Shown: piece after piece, positions 1 through 8,061 of the stretch
Layout: the number at the start of each line of letters is the position of its first letter
How positions within the stretch are numbered: the first letter of the stretch is position 1
IMG/VR virus record: IMGVR_UViG_3300049001_000044
Span: 186,001-250,000 of that record
Length of the DNA: 64,000 nucleotides
From: a virus
Strand: one strand, 5' to 3'
Position numbers and translations under genes: made by a program
Notes under the pieces: model-generated
What the model was told of the DNA's origin: nothing
Database searches by the model: none
The model's input: only the letters and a program-made list of their open reading frames with translations

Positions 1-48
1 AATTCCTGTGTTGGTCCGCCATCAGACGAAGGTGTTTGGCAAGAAGCG

Positions 49-474
49 TTAATTGCCTGGCATCAGGGTGATGAGGCCAGAGATTTCACGGTCTTCCTTC
101 ACCACATTCGGTGCTGGCCAGCTCGACTTGGTTTTGGCTTCCTTCGCCGCATGCTTGATGCGGGCTTTTTCCGCCTTCTCGCGGTCCTTCAATGAACCGA
201 AGACTGCACGGAAACGGTAGGAGATTTTCAGCACGTCGTCATCGACGGACTCCAACGTGTAGTAGATGTTCTCGAGGGCGTAAAGGGTGGGGTCTTGCGC
301 CTTGGTTACGCCATGGAATTGTGCGATGATGTTATGGATCTTCTGAAGATCCGGGCCTTTGGCCGACATGACGTTCGCTGCGAGATTTGCGAGATTCGAA
401 ATGCCCAGCTCCATGTCTTCCCACTTGCTGCCGAGTTTAACTTGGAAGGATTGGCGTTCGATAACTGCAGTCAT
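49..474 (-). CDS. Hypothetical protein, 141 aa
   Basis: Start is fixed by an AAGGAG Shine-Dalgarno 6 nt before ATG. The protein is charged and Lys/Ala-rich near residues 95-120, with no motif I recognise, signal peptide or membrane segment. It follows an early-type promoter (511-540) and one copy of the intergenic repeat (575-660), so it should be expressed early. Function unknown. Confidence 0.7.
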   Translation of the reverse strand: MTAVIERQSFQVKLGSKWEDMELGISNLANLAANVMSAKGPDLQKIHNIIAQFHGVTKAQDPTLYALENIYYTLESVDDDVLKISYRFRAVFGSLKDREKAEKARIKHAAKEAKTKSSWPAPNVVKEDREISGLITLMPGN

Positions 475-510
475 ACTTGCTCCTTAGAGGATGTGTCAAC
501 GTGATGAGTA

Positions 511-540
511 ATTATACGTCATTGTGAGGAGCTGAAAAAC
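511..540 (-). promoter_or_regulatory. Early-type promoter
   Basis: On the minus strand GTTTTT, 17-nt spacer, TATAAT, placed 37 nt before the 141-aa gene. It matches the T4 early promoter layout (GTTTAC / TATAAT). Confidence 0.75.
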
Positions 541-574
541 TAGCTGTCTACAATACGACACAGACATATTCTGA

Positions 575-660
575 GACTTACTAGAGGGGCCCAGTGATGA
601 CAAAAGAGCTTCGATGCTATTACTAACATCGAAGCTCTAGAGGTGCTCTGGGAGGTCCTG
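575..660 (-). repeat. Intergenic stem-loop repeat, copy 1
   Basis: One of five copies of an ~85-nt element with two similar boxes (CTCTGRGC-CCTCT type) flanking a variable middle. Here the middle is a perfect 12-bp hairpin (AGAGCTTCGATG and its complement) with a 10-nt loop. It begins right after the stop of the 258-aa gene and is followed by an early promoter, as in PeSL cassettes of T4 relatives. Confidence 0.75.
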
Positions 661-662
661 AC

Positions 663-1439
663 TTACACGATGATCAGAGACGTTCCGCATTCACTGCAGA
701 ATTTAGCCGTCGCTTTGTTCATGTGATGACAGGTCGTGCATTTTGGTTTTGCTTTGACTGTGATCGGCTGCTCAACCTTGCCATTCTCTGTCTCGCCAAG
801 CAGTTTCAGTACCATGACTTCCTTAACACCATCTCCAGTAAAGCTGGTAGTGTGGAACTTCTGATCACTGACAGATCCTTTTACGGTGATGCCAACATCA
901 TTCTGTGGCATAGGAGCAGAATAGGAAGTAGCAGATGCCGAAGCAGAGCAGGAGAGAGTGGAGTTGCCTCTGGCAATTAGATCACTGCCACCGTAGGAGG
1001 TGTTGGAAAGCCAGGTGGTGGAGACAGCATCAGCAGATTTGCTAATAGCACCCCTAAACATTGCGCTGTCCCAGTTGATCTGCGGAAGCATCTGCTCGTA
1101 TTCGAACTCGATTCGAACCAGGCCGTCTTCTACGAAGATACCCCTTGCTCGTTCGACGTTGTTGGTGCGTTCGATGAACTTGAACTTGTTACCGCTTTCG
1201 AGATTACCGTTGTCGATGAAGCGTTCCAAGTCAATGCTTTGGTTCGCACGAACAACCAGGCCGTCGCCAGTCACTCGTACACCATCAATGTCGATGTGCA
1301 CAATAGCTCTGCGAGAGTTTAGGTTCTTGAGGGAGATTTGGTATTCAGAATTGAATGGGACGTAGACTTTGTCACCATCGAACTCGCGGAGGACGCGATT
1401 GTTTACCTTGATGGCTGCGGCCATTTTGTTGGAGTACAT
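663..1439 (-). CDS. Protein with C-terminal zinc ribbon, 258 aa
   Basis: The last ~35 residues carry CTTCHH...CSEC, a four-cysteine zinc ribbon; the N-terminal two thirds look like beta-rich structural sequence without a family I can name. ATG at 1439 is chosen because AGAAGGAA lies about 9 nt upstream; a TTG sits directly before it. A late promoter (1521-1527) precedes it, which suggests expression with virion genes, and an intergenic repeat follows its stop. Possible virion component; function inferred only from context. Confidence 0.65.
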   Translation of the reverse strand: MYSNKMAAAIKVNNRVLREFDGDKVYVPFNSEYQISLKNLNSRRAIVHIDIDGVRVTGDGLVVRANQSIDLERFIDNGNLESGNKFKFIERTNNVERARGIFVEDGLVRIEFEYEQMLPQINWDSAMFRGAISKSADAVSTTWLSNTSYGGSDLIARGNSTLSCSASASATSYSAPMPQNDVGITVKGSVSDQKFHTTSFTGDGVKEVMVLKLLGETENGKVEQPITVKAKPKCTTCHHMNKATAKFCSECGTSLIIV

Positions 1440-1520
1440 CAATTTATTTCCTTCTGACGATTCTTAAACCGCTCACAGACTAGGGAGCGCAAAATTAAAG
1501 TCTGTTGACGTCGATACGGA

Positions 1521-1527
1521 TATTTAT
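1521..1527 (-). promoter_or_regulatory. Late promoter (ATAAATA)
   Basis: Minus-strand ATAAATA upstream of the zinc-ribbon gene; matches the core of the T4 late promoter TATAAATA recognised by gp55. Confidence 0.65.
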
Positions 1528-1546
1528 CTTCGTCAACAGACCTGTG

Positions 1547-1768
1547 TCAGGCGATAGGAGTGAGGGTGCCGAAGTCGTCGATGATCGCCTTTGGATAACT
1601 GATGAACTTCTCGTTCTCAGATGCCCAGTAGCGACCATTGAAGGTGACCTTGCCGTCACGTTCGTGCGTATTATGGAGGGTAGTAGCGAAGCATCGCCAG
1701 AAGGAACCCACTTTCATAACCCACGCGTACGATGATTCACCACTTACGATGATCATGTCGCTGATCAT
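1547..1768 (-). CDS. Hypothetical protein, 73 aa
   Basis: Start taken at the ATG that overlaps the stop of the DUF3307-like gene (ATGA), the common junction type in this region. Contains SSYAWVMKVGSFWRCFA and a GRYW motif but no family I recognise. Operon partner of the membrane protein upstream. Confidence 0.55.
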   Translation of the reverse strand: MISDMIIVSGESSYAWVMKVGSFWRCFATTLHNTHERDGKVTFNGRYWASENEKFISYPKAIIDDFGTLTPIA

Positions 1769-2112
1769 ACTGCGAAAGCGATCAGTGCTGCGTAGATGAT
1801 CTTGCAGGCGAAGTGGATAGCTTGATCCGTGTTCAACGTGATTTTGTTCTCGCACTTCAGGAAGTCAGTGAAGCCATGAGCGATGAGTTCGACCGCTGCG
1901 AAAATCAACCCGATGTTTTGGCTACCAGTTGCGAGAGCGGTGACAATGCCGACGAAGCCTGCATGGATAAAGGAGTGGGCGAAGAGTGCGTGCTTCCAAA
2001 ACACTTTGCCAATGGAGGAGTTTCTGTTCTTTGCCTTCGACAGGAAGTCACCCTGCAGCGGATAGTCCGCTAAGAAGTGGAAGAACAGAAAGATGAAGAG
2101 AAGCCAAATCAT
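1765..2112 (-). CDS. DUF3307-family membrane protein, 115 aa
   Basis: Begins MIWLLFIFLFFHFLADYPLQGDFLS, the characteristic start of the DUF3307 family: a hydrophobic helix with H-x-L-x-D. Two or three more hydrophobic stretches follow (HALFAHSFIHAGFVGIVTA; IGLIFAAVELIAHGFTDFL). Family function is unknown, though phages often carry it. Overlaps its neighbours by 4 nt on both sides. Confidence 0.7.
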   Translation of the reverse strand: MIWLLFIFLFFHFLADYPLQGDFLSKAKNRNSSIGKVFWKHALFAHSFIHAGFVGIVTALATGSQNIGLIFAAVELIAHGFTDFLKCENKITLNTDQAIHFACKIIYAALIAFAV

Positions 2113-2300
2113 AGTAAGGAGTGTAAGAGGTTATTGAGTTGGGCAAATGGAGGAACCTTCTCCCACAACAGGTGTTCGAAGGGGTAACCGAGGGTCATAC
2201 CGATCCAGAAGCTCGCACTGAGCAGGGTGTTTCGGCAGTGGTGGTAGCACTTGTGAAGGATGCCATGTTCATCTTGATGGGTATGCTCGTGCTGCATCAC
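2109..2300 (-). CDS. Small His-rich protein, 63 aa
   Basis: N-terminus is rich in His, Cys and acidic residues (QHEHTHQDEHG, KCYHHC) and could bind metal; the C-terminal half is amphipathic or weakly hydrophobic. Translationally coupled (ATGA overlaps) between two genes of the same operon. Function unknown. Confidence 0.55.
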   Translation of the reverse strand: MMQHEHTHQDEHGILHKCYHHCRNTLLSASFWIGMTLGYPFEHLLWEKVPPFAQLNNLLHSLL

Positions 2301-2626
2301 TTACCCCACTTAGCGTCGATTTCGGCGAGAAGTGCTGCAACGAATGTCTCACACCCAGGAATGAAGGGTTCATCAGCGCATTGATGTTTTTCCTTCTGTT
2401 CAGCGGAGTAAGTGGTGGCGTCGTTCACCTGAATTTCGAACGAGCGCTCAGCAATGTCTGTATAGATGGTGAACGACGAGTAGTATTGACAGCCAGAGTT
2501 CACCGGCCGCCAGCTGGTGTGAATACCAGTAATCGCCATAACGTGATTCAGGTCGATGCGGAGCGTCCTCGTTTCACGAGCACGGGACAGATACGTAGGG
2601 TAAGTGATTTTGTGAATGTTCATCAT
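2297..2626 (-). CDS. Hypothetical protein, 109 aa
   Basis: AAGGAG precedes two consecutive ATG codons, so the start may be 2626 or 2623. Contains a patch of aromatic residues (GCQYYSSFTIY) typical of a small beta-sheet protein and two late cysteines. First gene of a four-gene overlapping operon ending at 1547. No family recognised. Confidence 0.6.
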   Translation of the reverse strand: MMNIHKITYPTYLSRARETRTLRIDLNHVMAITGIHTSWRPVNSGCQYYSSFTIYTDIAERSFEIQVNDATTYSAEQKEKHQCADEPFIPGCETFVAALLAEIDAKWGK

Positions 2627-2671
2627 GGCTCCTTATAGTAAATTTTACTCTGCTAGGAGCCCTAATGAAAC

Positions 2672-3295
2672 TTAAATCACTGCTGCGTTCTTCGCCACTG
2701 TGAGGATGGACTCAGGAGTCGCTTGCACGTTTAGGACGAGTAGCGTGGTGTTGTCAGCGAAGGAGAAGAGTGAGTGCTCTTTACTGGTGTTGATGAAGTG
2801 GGGGATGCCTTCTTCAAGATGAAGAGGTTTACCTTCGTGTAACCACACAACGTGGTTCCTCCTCCAATTGATAGGGACCATGATACGCATTGTCCCCGCA
2901 GGAAGTGCGAAACCATTGTCACGATGAGGAGGGAAGAATCCACCAGCGTCAAGACGAAGGAAGTGTGAGCGGCCCAAAAACCTGCCCCACATATCCAGGA
3001 AGCCGCCCAATCCTAATTCATCAACGATAGGTGTGCGTGTCTTGAAGCTAAACTCACCGAACTTGGTACCATTGAGTAGGTTGTACTCACGAAGAGAATC
3101 AAGGTCAGGGGTGCCAGAGTAATCACCATCCAACGACGTGACCGACAGCCCGTAGCGGTTAATGGGCTTACGTGGATTGTATTGCTTCCAATGAGGAGAG
3201 TTGGCCAGCACCTGCTTGATGTGGTGCATGTCAAAGGGCTGGCTTTTCATCTCGATTACGTCGCCAAAGTTGGCGACTAGGTCAGTGACAGTCAT
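2672..3295 (-). CDS. 2OG-Fe(II) oxygenase-like protein, 207 aa
   Basis: Looks like the aspartyl/prolyl hydroxylase class of 2-oxoglutarate, Fe(II)-dependent oxygenases (double-stranded beta-helix). Visible candidate iron ligands are H and D in PPHRDNG (around residue 124) and a distal H in the KEHSLFSF segment (around residue 173); a basic residue nearby would bind 2-oxoglutarate. Such enzymes hydroxylate protein side chains; the phage substrate is unknown. ATGA overlap with the next upstream gene. Confidence 0.6.
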   Translation of the reverse strand: MTVTDLVANFGDVIEMKSQPFDMHHIKQVLANSPHWKQYNPRKPINRYGLSVTSLDGDYSGTPDLDSLREYNLLNGTKFGEFSFKTRTPIVDELGLGGFLDMWGRFLGRSHFLRLDAGGFFPPHRDNGFALPAGTMRIMVPINWRRNHVVWLHEGKPLHLEEGIPHFINTSKEHSLFSFADNTTLLVLNVQATPESILTVAKNAAVI

Positions 3296-3819
3296 TTGAT
3301 AGCGGTCAAGGCGTCCTTTGGATCAACGAGCACCAGGCGGTTCAGCGGAATCCGGCCCTCGGCGGTATCACGGCCGGAAGAGAAGAGCGATGATTCATTT
3401 CCGAAGCTACCGTCAGCAATGACTTTGAAGGTGCGGCCAGAAATGTGGACTTCGACATAGGTCTCTCGCTCGTCAAATATCTTCGCGTCAGATGGCATGA
3501 CATCTCCAATCACTACAACGGCACCACGTTGGAAGTATTGCGACGCGTGACCCGAATCGCTGTAGCAGCATCCGCCTTCCATCATGATGTACGCTTTGCC
3601 CTTCTCCACTCGCTTGCCCATCACAAACGCGTTATTTGCTTTTGCCCAAACGTACAACTTTTTCATAGCAGCTTGAGCTTGCGATTCACGCCATGGGTTA
3701 CTGCGATCGTCCTCTAGACCGCTCATGTGCTCCATGAATGCCTTGAGGTCAGCTTCATTGGAAATTTCTACGTGCTGTGCCGCGGCCTCACGCAGATTCA
3801 ACAGTTCTTTGATTAGCAT
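3292..3819 (-). CDS. Tagged hypothetical protein, 175 aa
   Basis: Begins MLIKELLNLRE, one of the recurring M-x-(L/F)-rich N-terminal tags in this genome, with an L-x-E site (LRE) resembling a gp21-type cleavage site. The body is beta-rich with no family recognised. The 9 nt between the upstream GNAT gene's TAG stop and this ATG keep the two genes in the same frame, so amber readthrough would give a fusion (see findings). Confidence 0.65.
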   Translation of the reverse strand: MLIKELLNLREAAAQHVEISNEADLKAFMEHMSGLEDDRSNPWRESQAQAAMKKLYVWAKANNAFVMGKRVEKGKAYIMMEGGCCYSDSGHASQYFQRGAVVVIGDVMPSDAKIFDERETYVEVHISGRTFKVIADGSFGNESSLFSSGRDTAEGRIPLNRLVLVDPKDALTAIK

Positions 3820-3828
3820 CTTCTTTCC

Positions 3829-4260
3829 CTAGTATGGTAGAACGCAATATGCATTCACGTTATTTACATTCTCTGCCCACTCGCTAGTCAGTTGAAAACC
3901 GACCGACTCATAGGTCTTCCAGCTGTCTTTGCGAGGAAAGGACCAACAAAACTTACTCCCCTCACCCTGTCGGATGGTCGCGAAGAGTAGTTGTTTGGCA
4001 ATGCCTCTGCCTCGGTAGGAGGGGTTAACCCAAAGACCTCTACTACGATAGCTGCCGTCAGCACAAGGGTGACCACTGTTCACACCAACAATCTTTCCAT
4101 CTTGCATGAAAGCAAAGAATGTCGGCGAGACAAGTTGATTCTCTTGGTAGCCACCCAAGTACGTCATGCAGCTAATTGGTTCGATAGGATCCTTTCGATC
4201 AACCCACAGCTGTTCCTCCCAAATAGGGAGGATTTCAGCGTAGGTGATTTGGACTATCAC
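3829..4260 (-). CDS. GNAT acetyltransferase, 143 aa
   Basis: Contains the acetyl-CoA binding motif A, LWVNPSYRGRGIAKQLL (residues ~75-92), preceded by a beta strand and followed by the expected alpha4/beta5 (KFCWSFPRKDSWKTYESVGF). Substrate unknown. Ends with TAG, a stop that the phage's own CTA tRNAs could read. Overlaps the 465-aa gene by 4 nt. A second GNAT gene lies at 6884-7480. Confidence 0.75.
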   Translation of the reverse strand: MIVQITYAEILPIWEEQLWVDRKDPIEPISCMTYLGGYQENQLVSPTFFAFMQDGKIVGVNSGHPCADGSYRSRGLWVNPSYRGRGIAKQLLFATIRQGEGSKFCWSFPRKDSWKTYESVGFQLTSEWAENVNNVNAYCVLPY

Positions 4261-5654
4261 TTCTTAGCCTTCTTCGACTTCTGCGGTCTTTGCTTCTCTT
4301 CCAGATCATGCATGATCTTTGCAAGATCGGCAGCTGCTTTTGAACGAACAGTTGGGCTAATTGCATTCGCCTTGACCTTCTTCAGTCGGTCGACTTCAGC
4401 TTTCAGCTCGTCAGGAATTTGGACTTCAGTTGAAGCTGCGGGAGCTGCGCCTGCGTTACCAGACAAAATCTTAGCGACTTGGTCTGCGAAGTCATCACCT
4501 TTCGCTTTGATGTCTGCTGCGATCTCATCCGCAGATTTGTTCGCGACGTCTGCTGGCGGGGCAGCATTTGGATCTGCATTTGGATCTGGTTGAGCGTTAG
4601 GGTCAGCATCTTGATCGTCTTGATCGTCTGCCTGACCGCCTGCAAGACGTGTGAAGTTAGCATCAGCGTTCAACAGCTCAACGAGGTCATGATAGTGATG
4701 GTCAGCTTTGACTGGATCGCTGTAGAAGGCGTGGATGATAGCTGGGATCAACTTCTGGTTATCATGGATGCGAGGATCTTTAGTCAGGGCGGTGACTAGT
4801 TTGTTACGTAGCTCTTTCAATCCCTCAGGGGTGGTCGGCCAGCCTGAGCTGTCGCGGGAACCAGATACCCGGAAGAAAATCTTTCTTGCGTCATCTGCAA
4901 CAAGGCTAACAATCTTCATCTCACTAGCGGTGAGAGTGACTTTCTTAGGGGGCTGTTGCGTGCTATTAGCTGCATCGTCATTGTTACCGGGCACTGCGCT
5001 TGCTCCCTTGTCTCGTTCGTCTTGCTCAGCGCGGGCGTTGTTGATGACAGCGCGGACTGGGAATGCGGTGACGAACTTCTTGATGTTGAACTTTTCAAGA
5101 CGTTCCTCTCGATCGTCAAGCGCCCCAACACCTGCCCTTTGGATCGCATTCGCGTTGAGAGTTGCTACGTAGTACTTGTGGGAGATAACCGCTAGAAAAT
5201 CTTCACGAGCCTGTGTTAGGTCGTTTGCAGTACGGAGCTTCTCAGCGATAGAATGTGGGGCATTGAAGAGGACTGCGTATGGGCGCTTAGAGACAAGCGG
5301 TTTGTCCAGCGCTTTCAAGTCGAAGTCATTGCCGATCAGGAAGGCAACTGCATTATCCTGTTCGCCGTGAAGCGCTGGGAAGATGGCTTTAATCTGATCG
5401 TCAGTGAGTGCGTCGACGACTTTCTTTTCGCCGCCATTCGAAAGATACCGATCCTTGAGGTCAGCATCGTTGAGGAACATCACCACTCTGGTTGAGTCGC
5501 TTGGTACGGCAAAGATGCGACCAAGAACCTGCTCAGTGGCAGACTCACCACTTACTGCGTCAGGTTTTGCTTGGTCATCACCTTGCGGCCGCCCACCGCT
5601 CAACGTGTCAGCGTGGTTGTTGATACGGTTGATTAGTTCGAAGAGCTTTGCCAT
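4257..5654 (-). CDS. Large tagged protein with acidic repeat, 465 aa
   Basis: N-terminus MAKLFELINRINNHADTL carries the LFE-type tag; the body contains a low-complexity acidic segment with DPNA repeats (about residues 350-370) and a Lys-rich C-terminus (KKSKKAKK). A late promoter (5687-5693) sits about 33 nt upstream. Together these suggest an abundant late protein, possibly packaged in the head, but no enzyme motif is visible. Function unknown. Confidence 0.6.
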   Translation of the reverse strand: MAKLFELINRINNHADTLSGGRPQGDDQAKPDAVSGESATEQVLGRIFAVPSDSTRVVMFLNDADLKDRYLSNGGEKKVVDALTDDQIKAIFPALHGEQDNAVAFLIGNDFDLKALDKPLVSKRPYAVLFNAPHSIAEKLRTANDLTQAREDFLAVISHKYYVATLNANAIQRAGVGALDDREERLEKFNIKKFVTAFPVRAVINNARAEQDERDKGASAVPGNNDDAANSTQQPPKKVTLTASEMKIVSLVADDARKIFFRVSGSRDSSGWPTTPEGLKELRNKLVTALTKDPRIHDNQKLIPAIIHAFYSDPVKADHHYHDLVELLNADANFTRLAGGQADDQDDQDADPNAQPDPNADPNAAPPADVANKSADEIAADIKAKGDDFADQVAKILSGNAGAAPAASTEVQIPDELKAEVDRLKKVKANAISPTVRSKAAADLAKIMHDLEEKQRPQKSKKAKK

Positions 5655-5686
5655 GGAATATAGGATCCAAAATGAATATGAATCCT

Positions 5687-5693
5687 ATTTATC
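5687..5693 (-). promoter_or_regulatory. Late promoter (ATAAATA)
   Basis: GGATAAATAGG on the minus strand, in the 40-nt gap before the 465-aa gene. Confidence 0.7.
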
Positions 5694-5694
5694 C

Positions 5695-5988
5695 TCAGCG
5701 CCGCTTCTTCTTTCTCTCTGCGGTTTCTTTGCTACCATCATAGAAGCTGGGATCCTTCTTAGCTACCCACTTCACGAAGGACTGGATGTGGTCATTCTCC
5801 AGCAACCTGTCGATCGTGTGGTAGTAGTGTAGGAGTTCCCGCTCAGTGAAGGTAGCGTGGATTTTGCGGTGGCAGATCTTATGCAACTCCACCAGTTCCT
5901 TTCCCTTGAAGGTTTTCGGAACCAGATGGTGAGCATCTACATTAATCTGCCCCAGTGGTCTTTTGCACAGCGGGCACTTTGTGTCCAT
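5695..5988 (-). CDS. HNH-family endonuclease-like protein, 97 aa
   Basis: Cys pairs CPLC and a C-H-R-K-I-H segment surround DAHHLVPKTFKGKELVELHKICHRKIH, the HNH/beta-beta-alpha-metal fold with H-H and final H. ATG at 5988 gives a protein starting just before the first CxxC; a longer reading from 6030 would overlap the upstream gene much more. Short, free-standing HNH proteins in phages can be homing or packaging-associated nucleases; which applies here cannot be told. Confidence 0.65.
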   Translation of the reverse strand: MDTKCPLCKRPLGQINVDAHHLVPKTFKGKELVELHKICHRKIHATFTERELLHYYHTIDRLLENDHIQSFVKWVAKKDPSFYDGSKETAERKKKRR

Positions 5989-6313
5989 CGATTGCGTCCA
6001 AGATAGAATTTGCGTAGTCGCGAGCAGCACCTTCGTCGTGGAACATGAACTCGCCGTCGAATTTCATATAGCCAGTGAAGAGCACGCGGAGTGCGGCCTT
6101 AACACGGCTGATGGCTTTCTTGAAGACGCTGGAGTTGCTGCGATCCCAGTCGTAGTACTTGAACTCAGCGTAGATGGTGCAGCTGATGATGCCATCATCG
6201 TTCTCCACAACGATAGTACGATCATGCTGTGCGTCCATGCAACCGCAAGTTGCGCGGAACCAAGTGCTGTCGCCGTAAGAACGGATTTGCGAGATGTTGT
6301 TTCCCAGTTTCAT
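5942..6313 (-). CDS. Hypothetical protein, 123 aa
   Basis: Contains a Cys pair (ATCGCMDAQHD) and a beta-rich centre (CTIYAEFKYYDWDR), with a helical basic stretch after it. Conserved-looking but not a family I can name. Overlaps the 136-aa gene by 4 nt upstream and the HNH gene by 47 nt downstream. Confidence 0.55.
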   Translation of the reverse strand: MKLGNNISQIRSYGDSTWFRATCGCMDAQHDRTIVVENDDGIISCTIYAEFKYYDWDRSNSSVFKKAISRVKAALRVLFTGYMKFDGEFMFHDEGAARDYANSILDAIDGHKVPAVQKTTGAD

Positions 6314-6720
6314 TTCAATCCTTTCGCTAATTCTACGAGTTCGTCGATGATTTGTTTGTCGAGTTCTTTTCGGATCTCATGGGCAAACGTGTATGCTAGC
6401 CAGTTCCTACTCCATTCCTTCAGCAGCTTTTTCTGTCTAGCGGCTTTACGGCCAGTCCACATTCGAAGATGGTGGTAGTGGTCCTTCTTCAGAAGGTTTC
6501 CAATGTGCATCGCAAGCACACCTTCTTGGTAGTGGTTGAAGCTGTCAAGCAACATCTGGCTACTGCTTTCACCACCGGGGTTCTTCGGCATTGCCTGCTT
6601 ACCAGCCTCGATGATCGCCTCTTGAACTTCAGGAGGGATGCTCGAGTCTTTCAGAGCTTTTCGGAAGGTGGGCTTGCTAGCATCGATGCCGCCAGTCCTA
6701 CGAAATTCTTCAGTGTTCAT
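6310..6720 (-). CDS. Hypothetical protein, 136 aa
   Basis: Predominantly helical and charged; segment KKDHYHHLRMWTGRKAARQKKLLKEW is basic and could contact nucleic acid. No recognised domain. Starts at an ATG overlapping the stop of the 56-aa gene. Confidence 0.55.
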   Translation of the reverse strand: MNTEEFRRTGGIDASKPTFRKALKDSSIPPEVQEAIIEAGKQAMPKNPGGESSSQMLLDSFNHYQEGVLAMHIGNLLKKDHYHHLRMWTGRKAARQKKLLKEWSRNWLAYTFAHEIRKELDKQIIDELVELAKGLK

Positions 6721-6887
6721 TGGCCAACTCCACTAGTACCTTGGACGATGATGACGCTGAAGTCGTAGTCGAAGTAGTGGGGAAACCAGTTCGTTCGGAT
6801 ATCTTCCATCGCCGCAAAGATGTCCTTCGCTTTCACTGCGATGGAACTATGGTTCTCATTGTCATTCTTGAATACGAACAGTGTCAT
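6717..6887 (-). CDS. Small hypothetical protein, 56 aa
   Basis: Reading frame MTLFVFKNDNENHSS...QGTSGVGQ, ending TGA within the start of the next gene. It fills the gap between two coupled genes with a 4-nt overlap at each end, which supports it as real. Beta-strand start and a compact length suggest a small ferredoxin-like fold; function unknown. Confidence 0.6.
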   Translation of the reverse strand: MTLFVFKNDNENHSSIAVKAKDIFAAMEDIRTNWFPHYFDYDFSVIIVQGTSGVGQ

Positions 6888-7480
6888 ACTTTCTCCGGGT
6901 TGATCGCTACCAATCTTACGTCTTCTTTACAGGTCTTCACCTTAATGTCCACATAGACCTTCAAGTTGCAAACCATCTCATCTTCTTCATCGAACCAAAC
7001 ATCGCTGATGCGGTCAATGTCATTCATGTCTTGCGCCCAAATAACGTACTTGGGATTTGACATCATCTTCTTCCACAAAGCACGAGACTTTGGATTATGA
7101 GACCACCCACAGATGACGATCTGACCATCATCTAAGATTGCGTCATAGAGTTGTTCAGCAACTCCCATTCGACGGAAGTTTGGGCTCACGTACAAGATCG
7201 ATGTCTCGATCGCAGCCCAATCCTCAAGATAGCTTAGCGCGCAGAAGCCCATGAATGCAGGGCAGAACGATTGAAAATCTTCTGGCGTACTTAGCTCGAT
7301 CGAATAGTCGATCATGAAGTACTCTACTTGGTCACGCTCTTCGTTCTCATACTTGTAGATGAAGACTTGGTCTTTGACGCGAGCAACCACAGTTGCCTCT
7401 TCTTCAATGGCCATCCGATGGAGCCTACACCCATCTTCTTGAAAGGCTCTCTCATCTACAGTATGACGGTAAAAGAACAT
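6884..7480 (-). CDS. GNAT acetyltransferase-like protein, 198 aa
   Basis: Motif A is visible as SILYVSPNFRRMGVAEQLYDAI (residues ~93-114) with the R-R-x-G-V-A variant of Q/R-x-x-G-x-G/A, followed by WSHNPKSRALWKKM. Acidic N-terminal half. Substrate unknown; only weakly similar to the other GNAT in the window. Confidence 0.6.
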   Translation of the reverse strand: MFFYRHTVDERAFQEDGCRLHRMAIEEEATVVARVKDQVFIYKYENEERDQVEYFMIDYSIELSTPEDFQSFCPAFMGFCALSYLEDWAAIETSILYVSPNFRRMGVAEQLYDAILDDGQIVICGWSHNPKSRALWKKMMSNPKYVIWAQDMNDIDRISDVWFDEEDEMVCNLKVYVDIKVKTCKEDVRLVAINPEKV

Positions 7481-7749
7481 TACTTACCTTCTTGCTCGAG
7501 ACGAAGGATGAACGAAGGAGTAACTCCTGGGCGGCCGAATGGCGAGTGCTTCACCCACAGCTCACATGCTCGTTCAGGATTCTGTTTCCAGAATTCGTAC
7601 ACCATGGCTTCTAGTTGGATCATCGCTTGGTGACCACGGTTTTGTCGCCGTACATCATCGGCGAATTCGTACTTCCAGTCGAAGCCTTTCAGACGCGCAG
7701 TCAGGGTTTCCTCATTAACTTTGGTCTGCAGAATTTCAAACACTTTCAT
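7480..7749 (-). CDS. Tagged hypothetical protein, 89 aa
   Basis: Starts MKVFEILQ, matching the recurring short N-terminal tag. The rest is helical with a conserved-looking HSPFGRPGVTP turn. Overlaps the GNAT gene start by one base. Function unknown. Confidence 0.55.
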   Translation of the reverse strand: MKVFEILQTKVNEETLTARLKGFDWKYEFADDVRRQNRGHQAMIQLEAMVYEFWKQNPERACELWVKHSPFGRPGVTPSFILRLEQEGK

Positions 7750-7767
7750 CGTCGGCTCCTTGAATCC

Positions 7768-8061
7768 TTACTTCGTTTCTACTTTGTACTGCACATCACG
7801 CACCAACTTCCTTGCTGCGTCTTTTGGTCCCAGCCAAATGTTCACCTGCACATCGCCAGTAACCATGTTGTACGACTCGATAGAGTGCGCTAGATTTTCA
7901 GCAATGGACTTTGCCACTTCTTCCAGCACCTCATCGGCGTGTTCCTTCAGTTTCTCCTTGACAAGATCTTTCAAGTGAAGAGCAACTGCATCGCTCACCA
8001 GATTGGTTATGTCTTGGATCTTGCTTACTACCTTCATCCTTTCGTCAATTGGGTCTTGCAC
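7768..8061 (-). CDS. Coiled-coil hypothetical protein, 97 aa
   Basis: GTG start at 8061 chosen because AGGAGAAG lies 4-5 nt upstream; an in-frame ATG 8 codons later is the alternative. Residues 15-60 form a long amphipathic helix rich in K/E/L. Directly follows the 149-aa gene. Function unknown. Confidence 0.5.
   Translation of the reverse strand: MQDPIDERMKVVSKIQDITNLVSDAVALHLKDLVKEKLKEHADEVLEEVAKSIAENLAHSIESYNMVTGDVQVNIWLGPKDAARKLVRDVQYKVETK

Noticed and set aside
1-21. Possible start of another minus-strand gene at the window edge
   Set aside because: ATG at 21 lacks an SD and only 7 codons are visible.
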